Shown here piece after piece: positions 8,351 to 16,502 of a DNA stretch of 64,000 bases. Under the pieces are notes generated by a model. It had not been told where the DNA came from and ran no database searches. It saw only the letters and a list, made by a program, of their open reading frames with translations. Source of the DNA: an uncultured Saprospiraceae bacterium (GTDB taxonomy: Bacteria; Bacteroidota; Bacteroidia; Chitinophagales; Saprospiraceae); the NCBI GenBank assembly GCA_938016265.1, contig CALLWB010000013.1:62001-126000 (forward strand), written 5' to 3'. A program made the translations under genes and the position numbers. How positions within the stretch are numbered: the first letter of the stretch is position 1; each line of letters starts with the position of its first letter.

Positions 8351-9799
8351 CTATTTCGCAAATGCATAAAAATAATCACCGTCATAATTTTGGTAAATAC
8401 CTTCCAAAACTACTTTGCCTTCGGTTTTTTCAAGAATCTTAATTAGGTTTTCTACTTTGGTGACGGCTACGTCGTTTATTTTTGTAATAATAAAGCCTGG
8501 TTCCATATTCGTTCGATCTATTTTTGATCCACGCATAATACTTAGTACATAGACGCCATTTTTGCCGAGTTGTCGTTGCTCATTGCTATGTAAATTCCTT
8601 AAGTCGAAACCTAGTTGCTTTAGAAGGATCGATTGATTTTTAGATATTAGTTCAGTAGAATTGTTTTTATTTTTTAGAACCACATTCCCTTTTTTGGGAT
8701 TGCCATCTCTAAGGTAAGATACTTCGATTGATTGCCCTGGCCGATATTGAGCCACTTGTTCTTGAAGCTCGGGCGTACTTTTTACACTATTTCCATTGAT
8801 GTGTGTGATAATGTCTCCTGCCTTCAATCCTGCTTCAATTGCAGCACTTCCAGGGTTTACGCGACTGATATATACGCCATCCATACTTGAAAGCTTGAGT
8901 CGCTCAGATAGTTCCTGATCAATATCTGCTATATTAACACCAAGAAACCCTCTTTGTACTGCTCCAAATTCTGATAAATCAGAAATAACCTTATTCACCA
9001 GATTAGAAGGAACTGCAAAGGAATAGCCTTCGTACCGTCCTGATCGGGTAATAATTGCGGTATTAATTCCAATCAAATCCCCTTTTGTATTTACCAGTGC
9101 ACCGCCACTATTGCCAGGATTGACCGCTGCATCCGTTTGGATGAAGGATTCAATAGAATAATCACCAGTTAGAATGTCAATATTTCTACCTTTAGCGCTC
9201 ACTATACCTGCAGTGACAGTAGAGGTCAAATTAAAAGGATTGCCTACGGCGAGTACCCATTCTCCTACTTGTACAGAATCTGAATTTGCGAGTTGTAAAT
9301 GCGGAAACCCATTACCTTCTACTTTTATTAGCGCTAGATCTGTTGATGGGTCTTTTCCAATCACTTTTGCTTCAAGGCTTTTCTTATCGGAGAAAGTAAC
9401 TTCAAATCGGTCACCATCTTCTATCACATGATTGTTGGTAACAATAAATCCATCAGAAGATATCACTACCCCAGATCCTGAAGAGATTTCTGCATTTCCA
9501 TCACGTCCCCAAAGTTCATCAAATATCCTTCCACCAGGAGCGGAATATAGTGCTCGGATATGAACCACCGCTGGAGCAGCTAGTTTTGCAGACTCTGTGA
9601 AATTGGTAGGGGAAGCCGATCGGTTATTAGTGTTGGTTTGTGCAATGGTGTTAAAATTTGTTTTAACAACATAAGGCTGATCCGTGTTATTGACAACTTT
9701 TGGTTGTACTTGTTTTTGCTCAAAAAAAGCTTTATATAAAAGTAAAGTACACAAAGAACTTAGTATAGAAATACCTAATACGAATGCCGTCTTCTTCAT
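8351..9799 (-). CDS. HtrA/DegP-family periplasmic serine protease
   Basis: A 482-residue Do-like protease that degrades or refolds misfolded envelope proteins. It has an N-terminal signal or anchor helix (residues about 5-25) and a trypsin-like domain with the full catalytic triad: His124 (TNNHVIEDG), Asp154 (PSTDLALIK) and Ser231 (GNSGGAL). Two PDZ domains follow, about 285-370 (GFLGVNI..GSAAIEAGLKAGDIIT) and about 395-475. Length and architecture are normal for DegP/DegQ. It is monocistronic, convergent with the peroxidase gene and divergent from the small membrane protein gene. Confidence 0.95.
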   Translation of the reverse strand: MKKTAFVLGISILSSLCTLLLYKAFFEQKQVQPKVVNNTDQPYVVKTNFNTIAQTNTNNRSASPTNFTESAKLAAPAVVHIRALYSAPGGRIFDELWGRDGNAEISSGSGVVISSDGFIVTNNHVIEDGDRFEVTFSDKKSLEAKVIGKDPSTDLALIKVEGNGFPHLQLANSDSVQVGEWVLAVGNPFNLTSTVTAGIVSAKGRNIDILTGDYSIESFIQTDAAVNPGNSGGALVNTKGDLIGINTAIITRSGRYEGYSFAVPSNLVNKVISDLSEFGAVQRGFLGVNIADIDQELSERLKLSSMDGVYISRVNPGSAAIEAGLKAGDIITHINGNSVKSTPELQEQVAQYRPGQSIEVSYLRDGNPKKGNVVLKNKNNSTELISKNQSILLKQLGFDLRNLHSNEQRQLGKNGVYVLSIMRGSKIDRTNMEPGFIITKINDVAVTKVENLIKILEKTEGKVVLEGIYQNYDGDYFYAFAK

Positions 9800-9952
9800 A
9801 TGATTTTGATTGAAATTTAGATCAATCGATAAAATACGTCAAATTTGGGATTGTTGCTCTTATTTTCTCCAATTTTTGAGTTAAAACTATGTTAAACCAT
9901 CTTTTTGCTTTTTTTGCTTGAAAAACAGGCGCTTTCCTAGGAGAAATATGCT

Positions 9953-9960
9953 TATTTTTG
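9953..9960 (+). promoter_or_regulatory. Promoter -7 element of the small membrane protein/dapF operon
   Basis: TATTTTTG matches TAnnTTTG, 20 bases before the ATG at 9980. No clear TTG lies at the expected upstream distance. Confidence 0.5.
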
Positions 9961-9979
9961 CCAAAATATATTATTAGAA

Positions 9980-10216
9980 ATGGATTTTAAAGAATTGTCA
10001 AAAAGATTAACCAACGAAGAAGATAACGACGAATACATCGGTAATATGTGGGGTTGGAAATTTTCATTGTTTGGACTGTTCTTGATTGTTTTTATGAGCG
10101 CTCTTACCTGGTATGGGCATAAAACCGGAAAAGTAGACATCACTACTGGAGAACCAATGAAAAAATCTCAACCCGCTTCCGAAGCAACAGTCATCGATTC
10201 AACAAAAATCAAATGA
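9980..10216 (+). CDS. Small single-pass membrane protein
   Basis: 78 residues: an acidic N-terminal stretch (ELSKRLTNEEDNDEY), one transmembrane helix at about 27-46 (FSLFGLFLIVFMSALTWYGH), then a polar tail. No recognised family. The stop overlaps the dapF start by four bases (ATGA), so the two are translationally coupled; a promoter element lies 20 bases upstream of the start. It is a real gene by its position, but its role is unknown. Confidence 0.75.
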   Translation: MDFKELSKRLTNEEDNDEYIGNMWGWKFSLFGLFLIVFMSALTWYGHKTGKVDITTGEPMKKSQPASEATVIDSTKIK

Positions 10217-10995
10217 GGATTCAATTTTATAAATACCAAGGCACTGGGAATGATTTTGTAATTATTGACCACCGAAAACCGTTCATCAATCACGACGATC
10301 ATCAACTTATCGCAAATCTGTGCGATCGGAAATTTGGCGTGGGGGCAGATGGACTAATATTACTAGAAAACAAGGCAGGTTACGATTTTGAGATGGTTTA
10401 TTTCAATGCAGATGGTAGGCAAAGTAGTATGTGTGGAAATGGTGGTAGATGCATCGTTGCTTTCGCCAGGTATTTGGAAATTATCAAGGAGAAGGCTTCC
10501 TTTCTAGCTATTGACGGGCCACATCAGGCCACTTGCAAAGAAGGTGGTACTGTGGAACTGTTAATGAATGACGTGTTGGATGTTGAGGACAATGAGGATC
10601 ATTACGTGCTGGATACTGGATCACCGCACTACGTTACTTTTCTCAAAGATCAACTGTCTTTTGACGTCTATCAAGCAGGAAAGGCCATTCGCTATAGCGA
10701 CCGTTTTAAAGAAAATGGAATTAATGTCAATTTTGTTTCTCCAAAGGAGAATGGAATTCTTGTATCTACCTATGAAAGGGGAGTAGAAGACGAAACACTT
10801 TCTTGCGGGACCGGGGTAACGGCTGCCGCCATTGCGCATGCCATAAAAACGGACATCCAACATCCAGTAGAAATACCCATCTATTCTAAAGGTGGCCGAT
10901 TATCTGTAAAACTATCGCCTGGGAAATCTGGATTTTCTAATATTTGGTTGTGTGGGCCTGCAACGTTGGTTTTTGAAGGTCAGATAAAAATATAA
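10213..10995 (+). CDS. dapF: Diaminopimelate epimerase
   Basis: Converts LL- to meso-diaminopimelate for lysine and peptidoglycan synthesis, in the cytoplasm without a cofactor. Both catalytic cysteines are present: Cys74 in SSMCGNGGRC and Cys198 in SCGTGVTAA. The N-terminal KYQGTGNDFVIID and the FGVGADG segment are typical. The length of 260 residues is normal. It overlaps the preceding small gene by four bases. Confidence 0.96.
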   Translation: MRIQFYKYQGTGNDFVIIDHRKPFINHDDHQLIANLCDRKFGVGADGLILLENKAGYDFEMVYFNADGRQSSMCGNGGRCIVAFARYLEIIKEKASFLAIDGPHQATCKEGGTVELLMNDVLDVEDNEDHYVLDTGSPHYVTFLKDQLSFDVYQAGKAIRYSDRFKENGINVNFVSPKENGILVSTYERGVEDETLSCGTGVTAAAIAHAIKTDIQHPVEIPIYSKGGRLSVKLSPGKSGFSNIWLCGPATLVFEGQIKI

Positions 10996-11025
10996 AGGGC
11001 ACTATTCCAATAAAAATAATGCCCT
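10996..11025. terminator. Hairpin between dapF and ndk
   Basis: AGGGCACTATT (10996-11006) pairs with AATAATGCCCT (11015-11025) with one mismatch. It sits in the short gap between two convergent genes and probably serves both, although T-runs are weak. Confidence 0.5.
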
Positions 11026-11047
11026 CTATAAAATTCTTGATCAATGC

Positions 11048-11467
11048 TTAAAACATTTCTGTTCCACAAAAGTGGAAGTTTGCTTCGATAGCAGCGTTTT
11101 CGTCAGAATCTGATCCGTGTACTGCATTTTCTCCAACATTTTTAGCGTATAAAGCACGGATAGTACCTGCTTCTGCCTCTGATGGATTTGTAGCACCAAT
11201 TGTTTTTCTAAAATCAACAACTGCATTTTCTTTTTCCAATACTGCAGCGATGATAGGACCTGAAGTCATAAATTCAACCAATTCTCCATAGAATGGGCGC
11301 TCACTGTGCACGGCATAAAATTCTTGTGCCTTGGCAGTAGTCAAGTGTGTCATTTTCAAAGCAACGATTTTAAATCCAGCTTTGTTGATGTGTGCTAAGA
11401 TTGCACCAATATGTCCTCCGCGCACTGCGTCAGGCTTAATCATTGTAAGTGTTCTGTTTCCAGCCAT
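11048..11467 (-). CDS. ndk: Nucleoside diphosphate kinase
   Basis: Transfers the terminal phosphate of ATP to nucleoside diphosphates through a phosphohistidine, balancing NTP pools. Residues [10 protein letters not shown] (Lys11) and the active-site His117 in [12 protein letters not shown] are intact. The 139-residue length is typical. A -7 element at 11585-11592 suggests a leader of about 110 bases. It is transcribed alone. Confidence 0.97.
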   Translation of the reverse strand: MAGNRTLTMIKPDAVRGGHIGAILAHINKAGFKIVALKMTHLTTAKAQEFYAVHSERPFYGELVEFMTSGPIIAAVLEKENAVVDFRKTIGATNPSEAEAGTIRALYAKNVGENAVHGSDSDENAAIEANFHFCGTEMF

Positions 11468-11584
11468 TTTTATTTATTTTTTTATATTAATATTCAAATT
11501 ACAACATTGACAGATGTTCGATTTTGAAGTATTTGGCAACCAAGGTCATTCAGCTTCTCTATCAAGTCTATCATAAAAACGGTG

Positions 11585-11592
11585 CAAAAGTA
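11585..11592 (-). promoter_or_regulatory. Promoter -7 element of ndk
   Basis: The minus strand reads TACTTTTG followed by CACC, an exact TAnnTTTG match. The leader to the ndk ATG would be about 110 bases. Confidence 0.5.
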
Positions 11593-11699
11593 AGGAAACA
11601 AAATTAATCTTTGATATATGCAATTTGATTTTTTGGTTAAATCGTTATTTTTTGTCACATTCGTAGTCAAATTTGATTTAACGCTAGTAATTTCCCTAA

Positions 11700-12719
11700 A
11701 TGAATAACATTGAAGATCTCAAGAAACTGTTAAGTACACCCAAAAAGGTCGCTATCGTATCTCATAGAAATCCAGATGGTGATGCAATTGGGTCTTCCTT
11801 GGCCCTTTTTCATTATTTATCGCGGTATGGACATGAGGCGACAGTTTGTTTCCCCTCAGAATATCCACCAATTTTTAGATGGATGCCAGGAGCGGATTAC
11901 ATCTTGATTCATGATAAACAAGGAGAAGCCGCAAATAAAGAAATAGAGAAAGCCGAACTTATTTTTTGTTTAGATTTTAATGCACTTCATCGAATTGATA
12001 AATTGGGAGAAAAGATCGCGGAGCAAGAAGGAGTGCCTAAAATATTGATTGATCACCATCTGGATCCTGAGGATTTTTCAGATTATACCTTGTCTGATAT
12101 CTCTGCAAGTTCTACTTGTGAATTGATCTACGATTTTATCGAGCTTTTGGAGGACACAAAAACGATAGACAAGATCATTGGTGAATGTATGCTCACTGGA
12201 ATAATAACCGATACCGGATCATTCCGATACAGTACCTCCTCCAAATTGTACAGAATTGTTGCAGAATTGAAGGATAAGGGAGTGGACGATCTTGATCTAC
12301 AAAATAAAATTTTTAATAGCCAAACGGCTAAACAACTTCGACTCTTAGGCCATTGTCTGACAAGGGGATTGGAATTGCTTTATGATTATAATACTGGAAT
12401 GATCATCCTGACAAAGGAAGACTACCGACGGTTTAGAATCCAGCGGGGCGATACAGAAGGGTTGGTCAACTATATACTGCGAATCAAGCAAATGCGCTGT
12501 GCGGCATTGATTACAGAACGTGAGGGATTCGTAAAACTGTCGCTTCGATCAAAAGGTGATTTTTCAGTACAGGAAATCGCCTCTAAGTATTTTAGTGGTG
12601 GCGGTCATCGAAATGCTTCTGGTGGTATGTCGAAACTCTCCCTCAGTGATACCATCAAAAAATTTAAAGACATTTTACCAGGATATGAAGAAGAGCTGAA
12701 CAAGCCACTCGATTTTTAA
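11700..12719 (+). CDS. nrnA: DHH-family phosphoesterase (NrnA-like nanoRNase/pAp phosphatase)
   Basis: A 339-residue DHH/DHHA1 protein. The metal motifs are complete: SHRNPDGDAIGSS (about residue 21), CLDFNALHRID and the DHH signature LIDHHLDPE. The C-terminal DHHA1 domain carries the substrate motif GGGHRNASGG. NrnA-type enzymes degrade very short RNA oligomers and dephosphorylate 3'-phosphoadenosine 5'-phosphate; the exact substrate is inferred. The FKBP gene follows after 31 bases, probably in one operon. Confidence 0.88.
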   Translation: MNNIEDLKKLLSTPKKVAIVSHRNPDGDAIGSSLALFHYLSRYGHEATVCFPSEYPPIFRWMPGADYILIHDKQGEAANKEIEKAELIFCLDFNALHRIDKLGEKIAEQEGVPKILIDHHLDPEDFSDYTLSDISASSTCELIYDFIELLEDTKTIDKIIGECMLTGIITDTGSFRYSTSSKLYRIVAELKDKGVDDLDLQNKIFNSQTAKQLRLLGHCLTRGLELLYDYNTGMIILTKEDYRRFRIQRGDTEGLVNYILRIKQMRCAALITEREGFVKLSLRSKGDFSVQEIASKYFSGGGHRNASGGMSKLSLSDTIKKFKDILPGYEEELNKPLDF

Positions 12720-12750
12720 AATTCCTAATTAACAATATAATACACTAGTA

Positions 12751-14064
12751 ATGCGCTATTTAACCTTTTTAATCCTCCTGGCTTTTTTAAGCTTTTATTC
12801 TTGCAAACAGGAAGGAGGAATAGCCGGATACACGACCTCCGATTCTGGGTTGGTTTATAAACACCATATTAAAAATGGGACCACAAAACCAAATCCGGGA
12901 GACAAGGTGTATTATCACGTGGACTTCAGAAAAAATGACTCCTTGGTAACTTCCTCCCGAGAAAAAATTGATCCAATAGAATTGACCGTACCACTAGAAG
13001 ACGATGGCAATTTTTTAAGAGAAATGCTGCTCATGATGTCTGTTGGGGACAGTATGACAATGGTCAGACACAAAGATTCAGTGCGTCAAAATCTACCAAC
13101 CACTTATGAAGCAGGCGATCTAGTTTATGTCGATATTTCACTAAAAGGCTTGAAAGATAAAGAACTGGTTTTAAAAGATAAAGCATTTATGTTGTCCAGT
13201 TTTACCCCTAGCAAATTGGGCCGCCTAATGAAAAAAGAGGTAGACACCAAAGGAAAATTGCCAAACCCCGGTGATGGTGTTGTCTATACTTTGAAGCTAA
13301 AGAAAGGAGAAACTGAGGTTTATTCTTCTATCGCTCTTGGACGAGAATTCAGAATGCAAATTGCACCTGAAAATCTGGAAGTAGAAAAACTGAAGAACCC
13401 AATTTTAGAAGCGCTAGCCTCGATGGCGCAAGGAGACAGTATGCAGATGGCAATAGAATATGACTCCATGAAAACACAAGTGCGTCCTGAATGGGGGTTT
13501 CAATCCGGAGATGTCGGTGTTTTCGAAATCCGTTTGGATAAAATCGTTCCTAAAAGCGAAGTAGAAAAGGAAATTAGAGAATCAAGAAAAAAACAAGAAG
13601 CGGAAGCGGGGGCCAGAGAAAAAGAAATGAAAGCCAAACGCGCACCCTTCGCTGCCAGATACGAATCAGTGAAAAAAGAAGTGGCGAAAAAAGCCGCCGA
13701 CTACAAAGCTGGAAATCTGAAAGTAGAAACCTCTAAATCTGGACTAAAATATATCATAGTTGATCCAGGATCAGGCTTGCAAGCAGGCAATGAAAGTGGG
13801 GTAAGTGTACAATACGCCGGTCATTTGACTTCAGGGGAAGAGTTTGATTCTTCCTTTAGAGTAGGGGACCCGATTCAATTTGCTGTTGGTAAAGGGCAGG
13901 TGATCAAAGGCTGGGATGAAGGATTGAAACTCTTGAAACCAGGAGGAAAAGCATACCTTTTTATACCGCCAAGTCTTGGATACGGCGAGGCAGGCAGTCC
14001 TCCAAAGATTCCTGGCAATTCAGAATTGATTTTTTATGTAGAGTTGCTGGAGGTTAAGTCTTAA
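12751..14064 (+). CDS. FKBP-type peptidyl-prolyl isomerase lipoprotein with three FKBP-like domains
   Basis: A 437-residue lipoprotein (lipobox SFYSC, Cys18) that should assist folding of envelope proteins. Two divergent FKBP-like units come first (about 30-130 and 150-265, each with NPGD, GDSM and a YxxGDxVxxxI strand). A Lys/Glu-rich linker (about 275-320) leads to a canonical C-terminal FKBP domain with VQYAGHLTSGEEFDSSF, GKGQVIKGWDEGL and FIPPSLGYGEAG. Only the last domain keeps the usual active-site pattern. The stop overlaps that of the convergent aminotransferase gene by four bases. Confidence 0.92.
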   Translation: MRYLTFLILLAFLSFYSCKQEGGIAGYTTSDSGLVYKHHIKNGTTKPNPGDKVYYHVDFRKNDSLVTSSREKIDPIELTVPLEDDGNFLREMLLMMSVGDSMTMVRHKDSVRQNLPTTYEAGDLVYVDISLKGLKDKELVLKDKAFMLSSFTPSKLGRLMKKEVDTKGKLPNPGDGVVYTLKLKKGETEVYSSIALGREFRMQIAPENLEVEKLKNPILEALASMAQGDSMQMAIEYDSMKTQVRPEWGFQSGDVGVFEIRLDKIVPKSEVEKEIRESRKKQEAEAGAREKEMKAKRAPFAARYESVKKEVAKKAADYKAGNLKVETSKSGLKYIIVDPGSGLQAGNESGVSVQYAGHLTSGEEFDSSFRVGDPIQFAVGKGQVIKGWDEGLKLLKPGGKAYLFIPPSLGYGEAGSPPKIPGNSELIFYVELLEVKS

Positions 14065-14891
14065 CTGTACGTTACCATTTTGTTGAGTTGTAGGAGCATT
14101 TCCTTGACCATAGTATCTTGGTAGGTGGCCTCTTGAAATGATTTTACCCATCGGATTCCTCTCACACTGTTGGTCAGCCATACTTCGTCTGCTTCCTGCA
14201 GATCAGTATTGGAAATCGATTTTTCGATAATGGATTGACCATTGTCTTGAAGGATTTTTATGATCTGCTTACGCAAAACACCATCGATACAACCTTCCAA
14301 TAGCGAAGGAGTAAACACACTTTTACCCTTGGCAATGAAGATGTTGGAGCTAGTTGCCTCTGCCAGATGACCACGCTCATTTTTCAATAGACAATCATCC
14401 AATTCTTGTTCTTCACAATATTGAGAAGCAAGTATGTAGATAAGTGCGTTACAAGTCTTAAAATTTGATAAGGGAGTGCAGGCTAAATGTTCATCTTCAA
14501 ACATCCCAAGGTTTAGACCCTGTTCATTTATCGAAAATCTAGATTGATCAATTTCTCGTGTGGTTATTAAAAAGCTAGGAGTATTGTTGGTAGGAGTGTA
14601 CAGTCCACCATCCTCCCGAAAGACAGTCAATCGTATAACGGAATTCCCAAAACCAATTTTTCTAATTTCTTGTTCTAAAAACCCAAGCGTGAAGATCTCA
14701 GGAATATCAATATGCAGATGTGCCATTCCCTGTTGAAGGCGATTGATATGGTCCGCCAAAAAAGGCAAATGGCCATCAAACATCCGGATGGTCTCAAATA
14801 GGCCATCACCGTAGGAAAATGCTCGATTTGCAGCCCGAATAAGGTAGTCGTCTTTAGAGTACAAGACTCCATTTAAATTACAAAAATCCAA
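14061..14891 (-). CDS. Class IV aminotransferase (PabC/IlvE/Dat family)
   Basis: A 276-residue fold-type IV PLP enzyme. It shows the N-terminal FSYGDGLFETIR signature, Lys in SNFKTCNALIY as the probable PLP-binding lysine, the E-AT-SNIF motif (GHLAEATSSNIFI) and the TPSLLEGCIDGVLR loop. The family includes aminodeoxychorismate lyase, branched-chain and D-amino-acid aminotransferases; sequence alone does not settle which. It is the last gene of an apparent scoA-scoB operon, 17 bases after scoB. Confidence 0.85.
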   Translation of the reverse strand: MDFCNLNGVLYSKDDYLIRAANRAFSYGDGLFETIRMFDGHLPFLADHINRLQQGMAHLHIDIPEIFTLGFLEQEIRKIGFGNSVIRLTVFREDGGLYTPTNNTPSFLITTREIDQSRFSINEQGLNLGMFEDEHLACTPLSNFKTCNALIYILASQYCEEQELDDCLLKNERGHLAEATSSNIFIAKGKSVFTPSLLEGCIDGVLRKQIIKILQDNGQSIIEKSISNTDLQEADEVWLTNSVRGIRWVKSFQEATYQDTMVKEMLLQLNKMVTYS

Positions 14892-14908
14892 TGATTGTAA
14901 TTGATTGG

Positions 14909-15568
14909 TTAGTCAATTTCCATTTCTGGAATATCCCCTGAAACAATAAGTTGACCAGCGGTTTTTTCTTTTATCTCTTCAACACTTACTCCAGGAGCTC
15001 TTTCCAGGAGATGAAATGCTCCATCCCTTATCTCTAGTACGGCCAGGTCTGAAACCACTTTCTTGATACAGTTTACGCCTGTTAGCGGTAAGCTGCATAC
15101 TTCTAGTAACTTAGAAGCGCCAGCTCGGTTGGTATGACGCATGGCGACGATGATGTTTCTTGCAGCAGCAACTAAGTCCATTGCTCCACCCATTCCTTTC
15201 ACCATTTTCCCTGGAATCTTCCAATTGGCGATGTCTCCATTTTGCGCTACTTCCATGGCCCCAAGGACGGTTAAATCAATATGACCACCTCGTATCATCT
15301 CAAAGCTTTCTGAAGAGCTAAACAGAGAGGCTCCTGGCAACGTTGTTACGGTTTGCTTACCGGCATTGATTAGATCTGCATCTACGTCCTCTTCATAAGG
15401 AAACGGGCCCATTCCCAGCAATCCATTTTCAGATTGCAAATAGACATTCATACCAGCGGGAATATAGTTTGCTACAAGAGTAGGTATGCCGATTCCAAGA
15501 TTTACATAATATCCATCTTGCATTTCTTTAGCGATACGTTTGGCGATTCCATGTTTATCTAAAGCCAT
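14909..15568 (-). CDS. scoB: 3-oxoacid CoA-transferase subunit B
   Basis: A 219-residue beta subunit of succinyl-CoA:3-ketoacid CoA-transferase, used to activate acetoacetate. Diagnostic segments are [15 protein letters not shown], the catalytic glutamate in [10 protein letters not shown], and [14 protein letters not shown]. It follows scoA after 28 bases in the same direction and forms the heteromeric enzyme with it. Confidence 0.93.
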   Translation of the reverse strand: MALDKHGIAKRIAKEMQDGYYVNLGIGIPTLVANYIPAGMNVYLQSENGLLGMGPFPYEEDVDADLINAGKQTVTTLPGASLFSSSESFEMIRGGHIDLTVLGAMEVAQNGDIANWKIPGKMVKGMGGAMDLVAAARNIIVAMRHTNRAGASKLLEVCSLPLTGVNCIKKVVSDLAVLEIRDGAFHLLERAPGVSVEEIKEKTAGQLIVSGDIPEMEID

Positions 15569-15596
15569 TTATTTCGTCTTTTTGTGAATGTCTAAA

Positions 15597-16298
15597 TTAG
15601 TTTTCTTTTGAAAGAACAGTCCGCTGCTCAATACGTTTTTCGTAGTTGGATCCTTGGAAAATTCGCTGGACGAAGATGCCTGGAGTATGAATATTGTTTG
15701 GGTCCAAAACCCCAGGTTCTACCAATTCATCTACCTCTACAATGGTTACTTTACCAGTGGTGGCCATCATTGGATTGAAATTGCGAGCGGTACCTTTGAA
15801 AACTAAATTACCGAGCGTGTCTCCTTTCCAGGCTTTCACCAAAGCGAAGTCTGCTTTCAGCGCTGTTTCAAGTATGTACCAACGGCCGTCTATTTGTCTG
15901 GCCTCTTTGCCTTCTGCTACCTCTGTTCCAAAACCAGTTGCGGTAAAAAAGGCAGGTATTCCTGCACCACCAGCTCGTATTCTTTCAGCCAGCGTTCCTT
16001 GAGGTACTAAATCTACCTCCAGCTCACCTGACAGCAGTTGTCTTTCAAATTCAGCGTTTTCCCCAACATAAGAAGAAATCATTTTTTTGACCTGTCGGGT
16101 TTTCAGCATTAGACCAATTCCAAAATCATCGACTCCTGCATTGTTCGAGATGCAAGTCAATCCTTTTGTTCCTTTTTTTACTAGCGCTGAAATACAGTTT
16201 TCTGGTATTCCACACAAACCGAAACCTCCTAGCATTAGCACAGAGTCATCTTTCATGTCGAATATCGCCTCATCCGCATTTTTGAATACTTTATTCAT
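15597..16298 (-). CDS. scoA: 3-oxoacid CoA-transferase subunit A
   Basis: A 233-residue alpha subunit. It has the glycine-rich CoA loop GGFGLCGIPENCI near residue 24, SNNAGVDDFGIG, and the GAGIPAFFTATG(F)GT segment characteristic of the family. With scoB it transfers CoA from succinyl-CoA to 3-oxoacids. It is the first gene of the scoA-scoB-aminotransferase set. Confidence 0.93.
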   Translation of the reverse strand: MNKVFKNADEAIFDMKDDSVLMLGGFGLCGIPENCISALVKKGTKGLTCISNNAGVDDFGIGLMLKTRQVKKMISSYVGENAEFERQLLSGELEVDLVPQGTLAERIRAGGAGIPAFFTATGFGTEVAEGKEARQIDGRWYILETALKADFALVKAWKGDTLGNLVFKGTARNFNPMMATTGKVTIVEVDELVEPGVLDPNNIHTPGIFVQRIFQGSNYEKRIEQRTVLSKEN

Positions 16299-16451
16299 AT
16301 AACTGATGTTTTAATTTTTGCTAAAATAAAGGTTTAATAATAGAAAGAAGCATGATAGTATATATTATTGGTTAGGCAGAGGGACTTTTTTGTAGAGGGT
16401 AAAGGGACACTTTGGAACAACCAACGACACGAATTCCTCAATTAAAAACAA

Positions 16452-16483
16452 AAAAGCCTTTCCCAATTAAGGAAAAGGCTTTT
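16452..16483 (-). terminator. Rho-independent terminator after the large adhesin gene
   Basis: On the minus strand AAAAGCCTTTTCC pairs with GGAAAGGCTTTT (one bulged base) around a 7-base loop, followed by a T-rich run (TTTTTTGTTTTT). It lies 20 bases after the stop at 16503. Confidence 0.85.
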
Positions 16484-16502
16484 AAAACTATTTTTTAAGA
16501 AT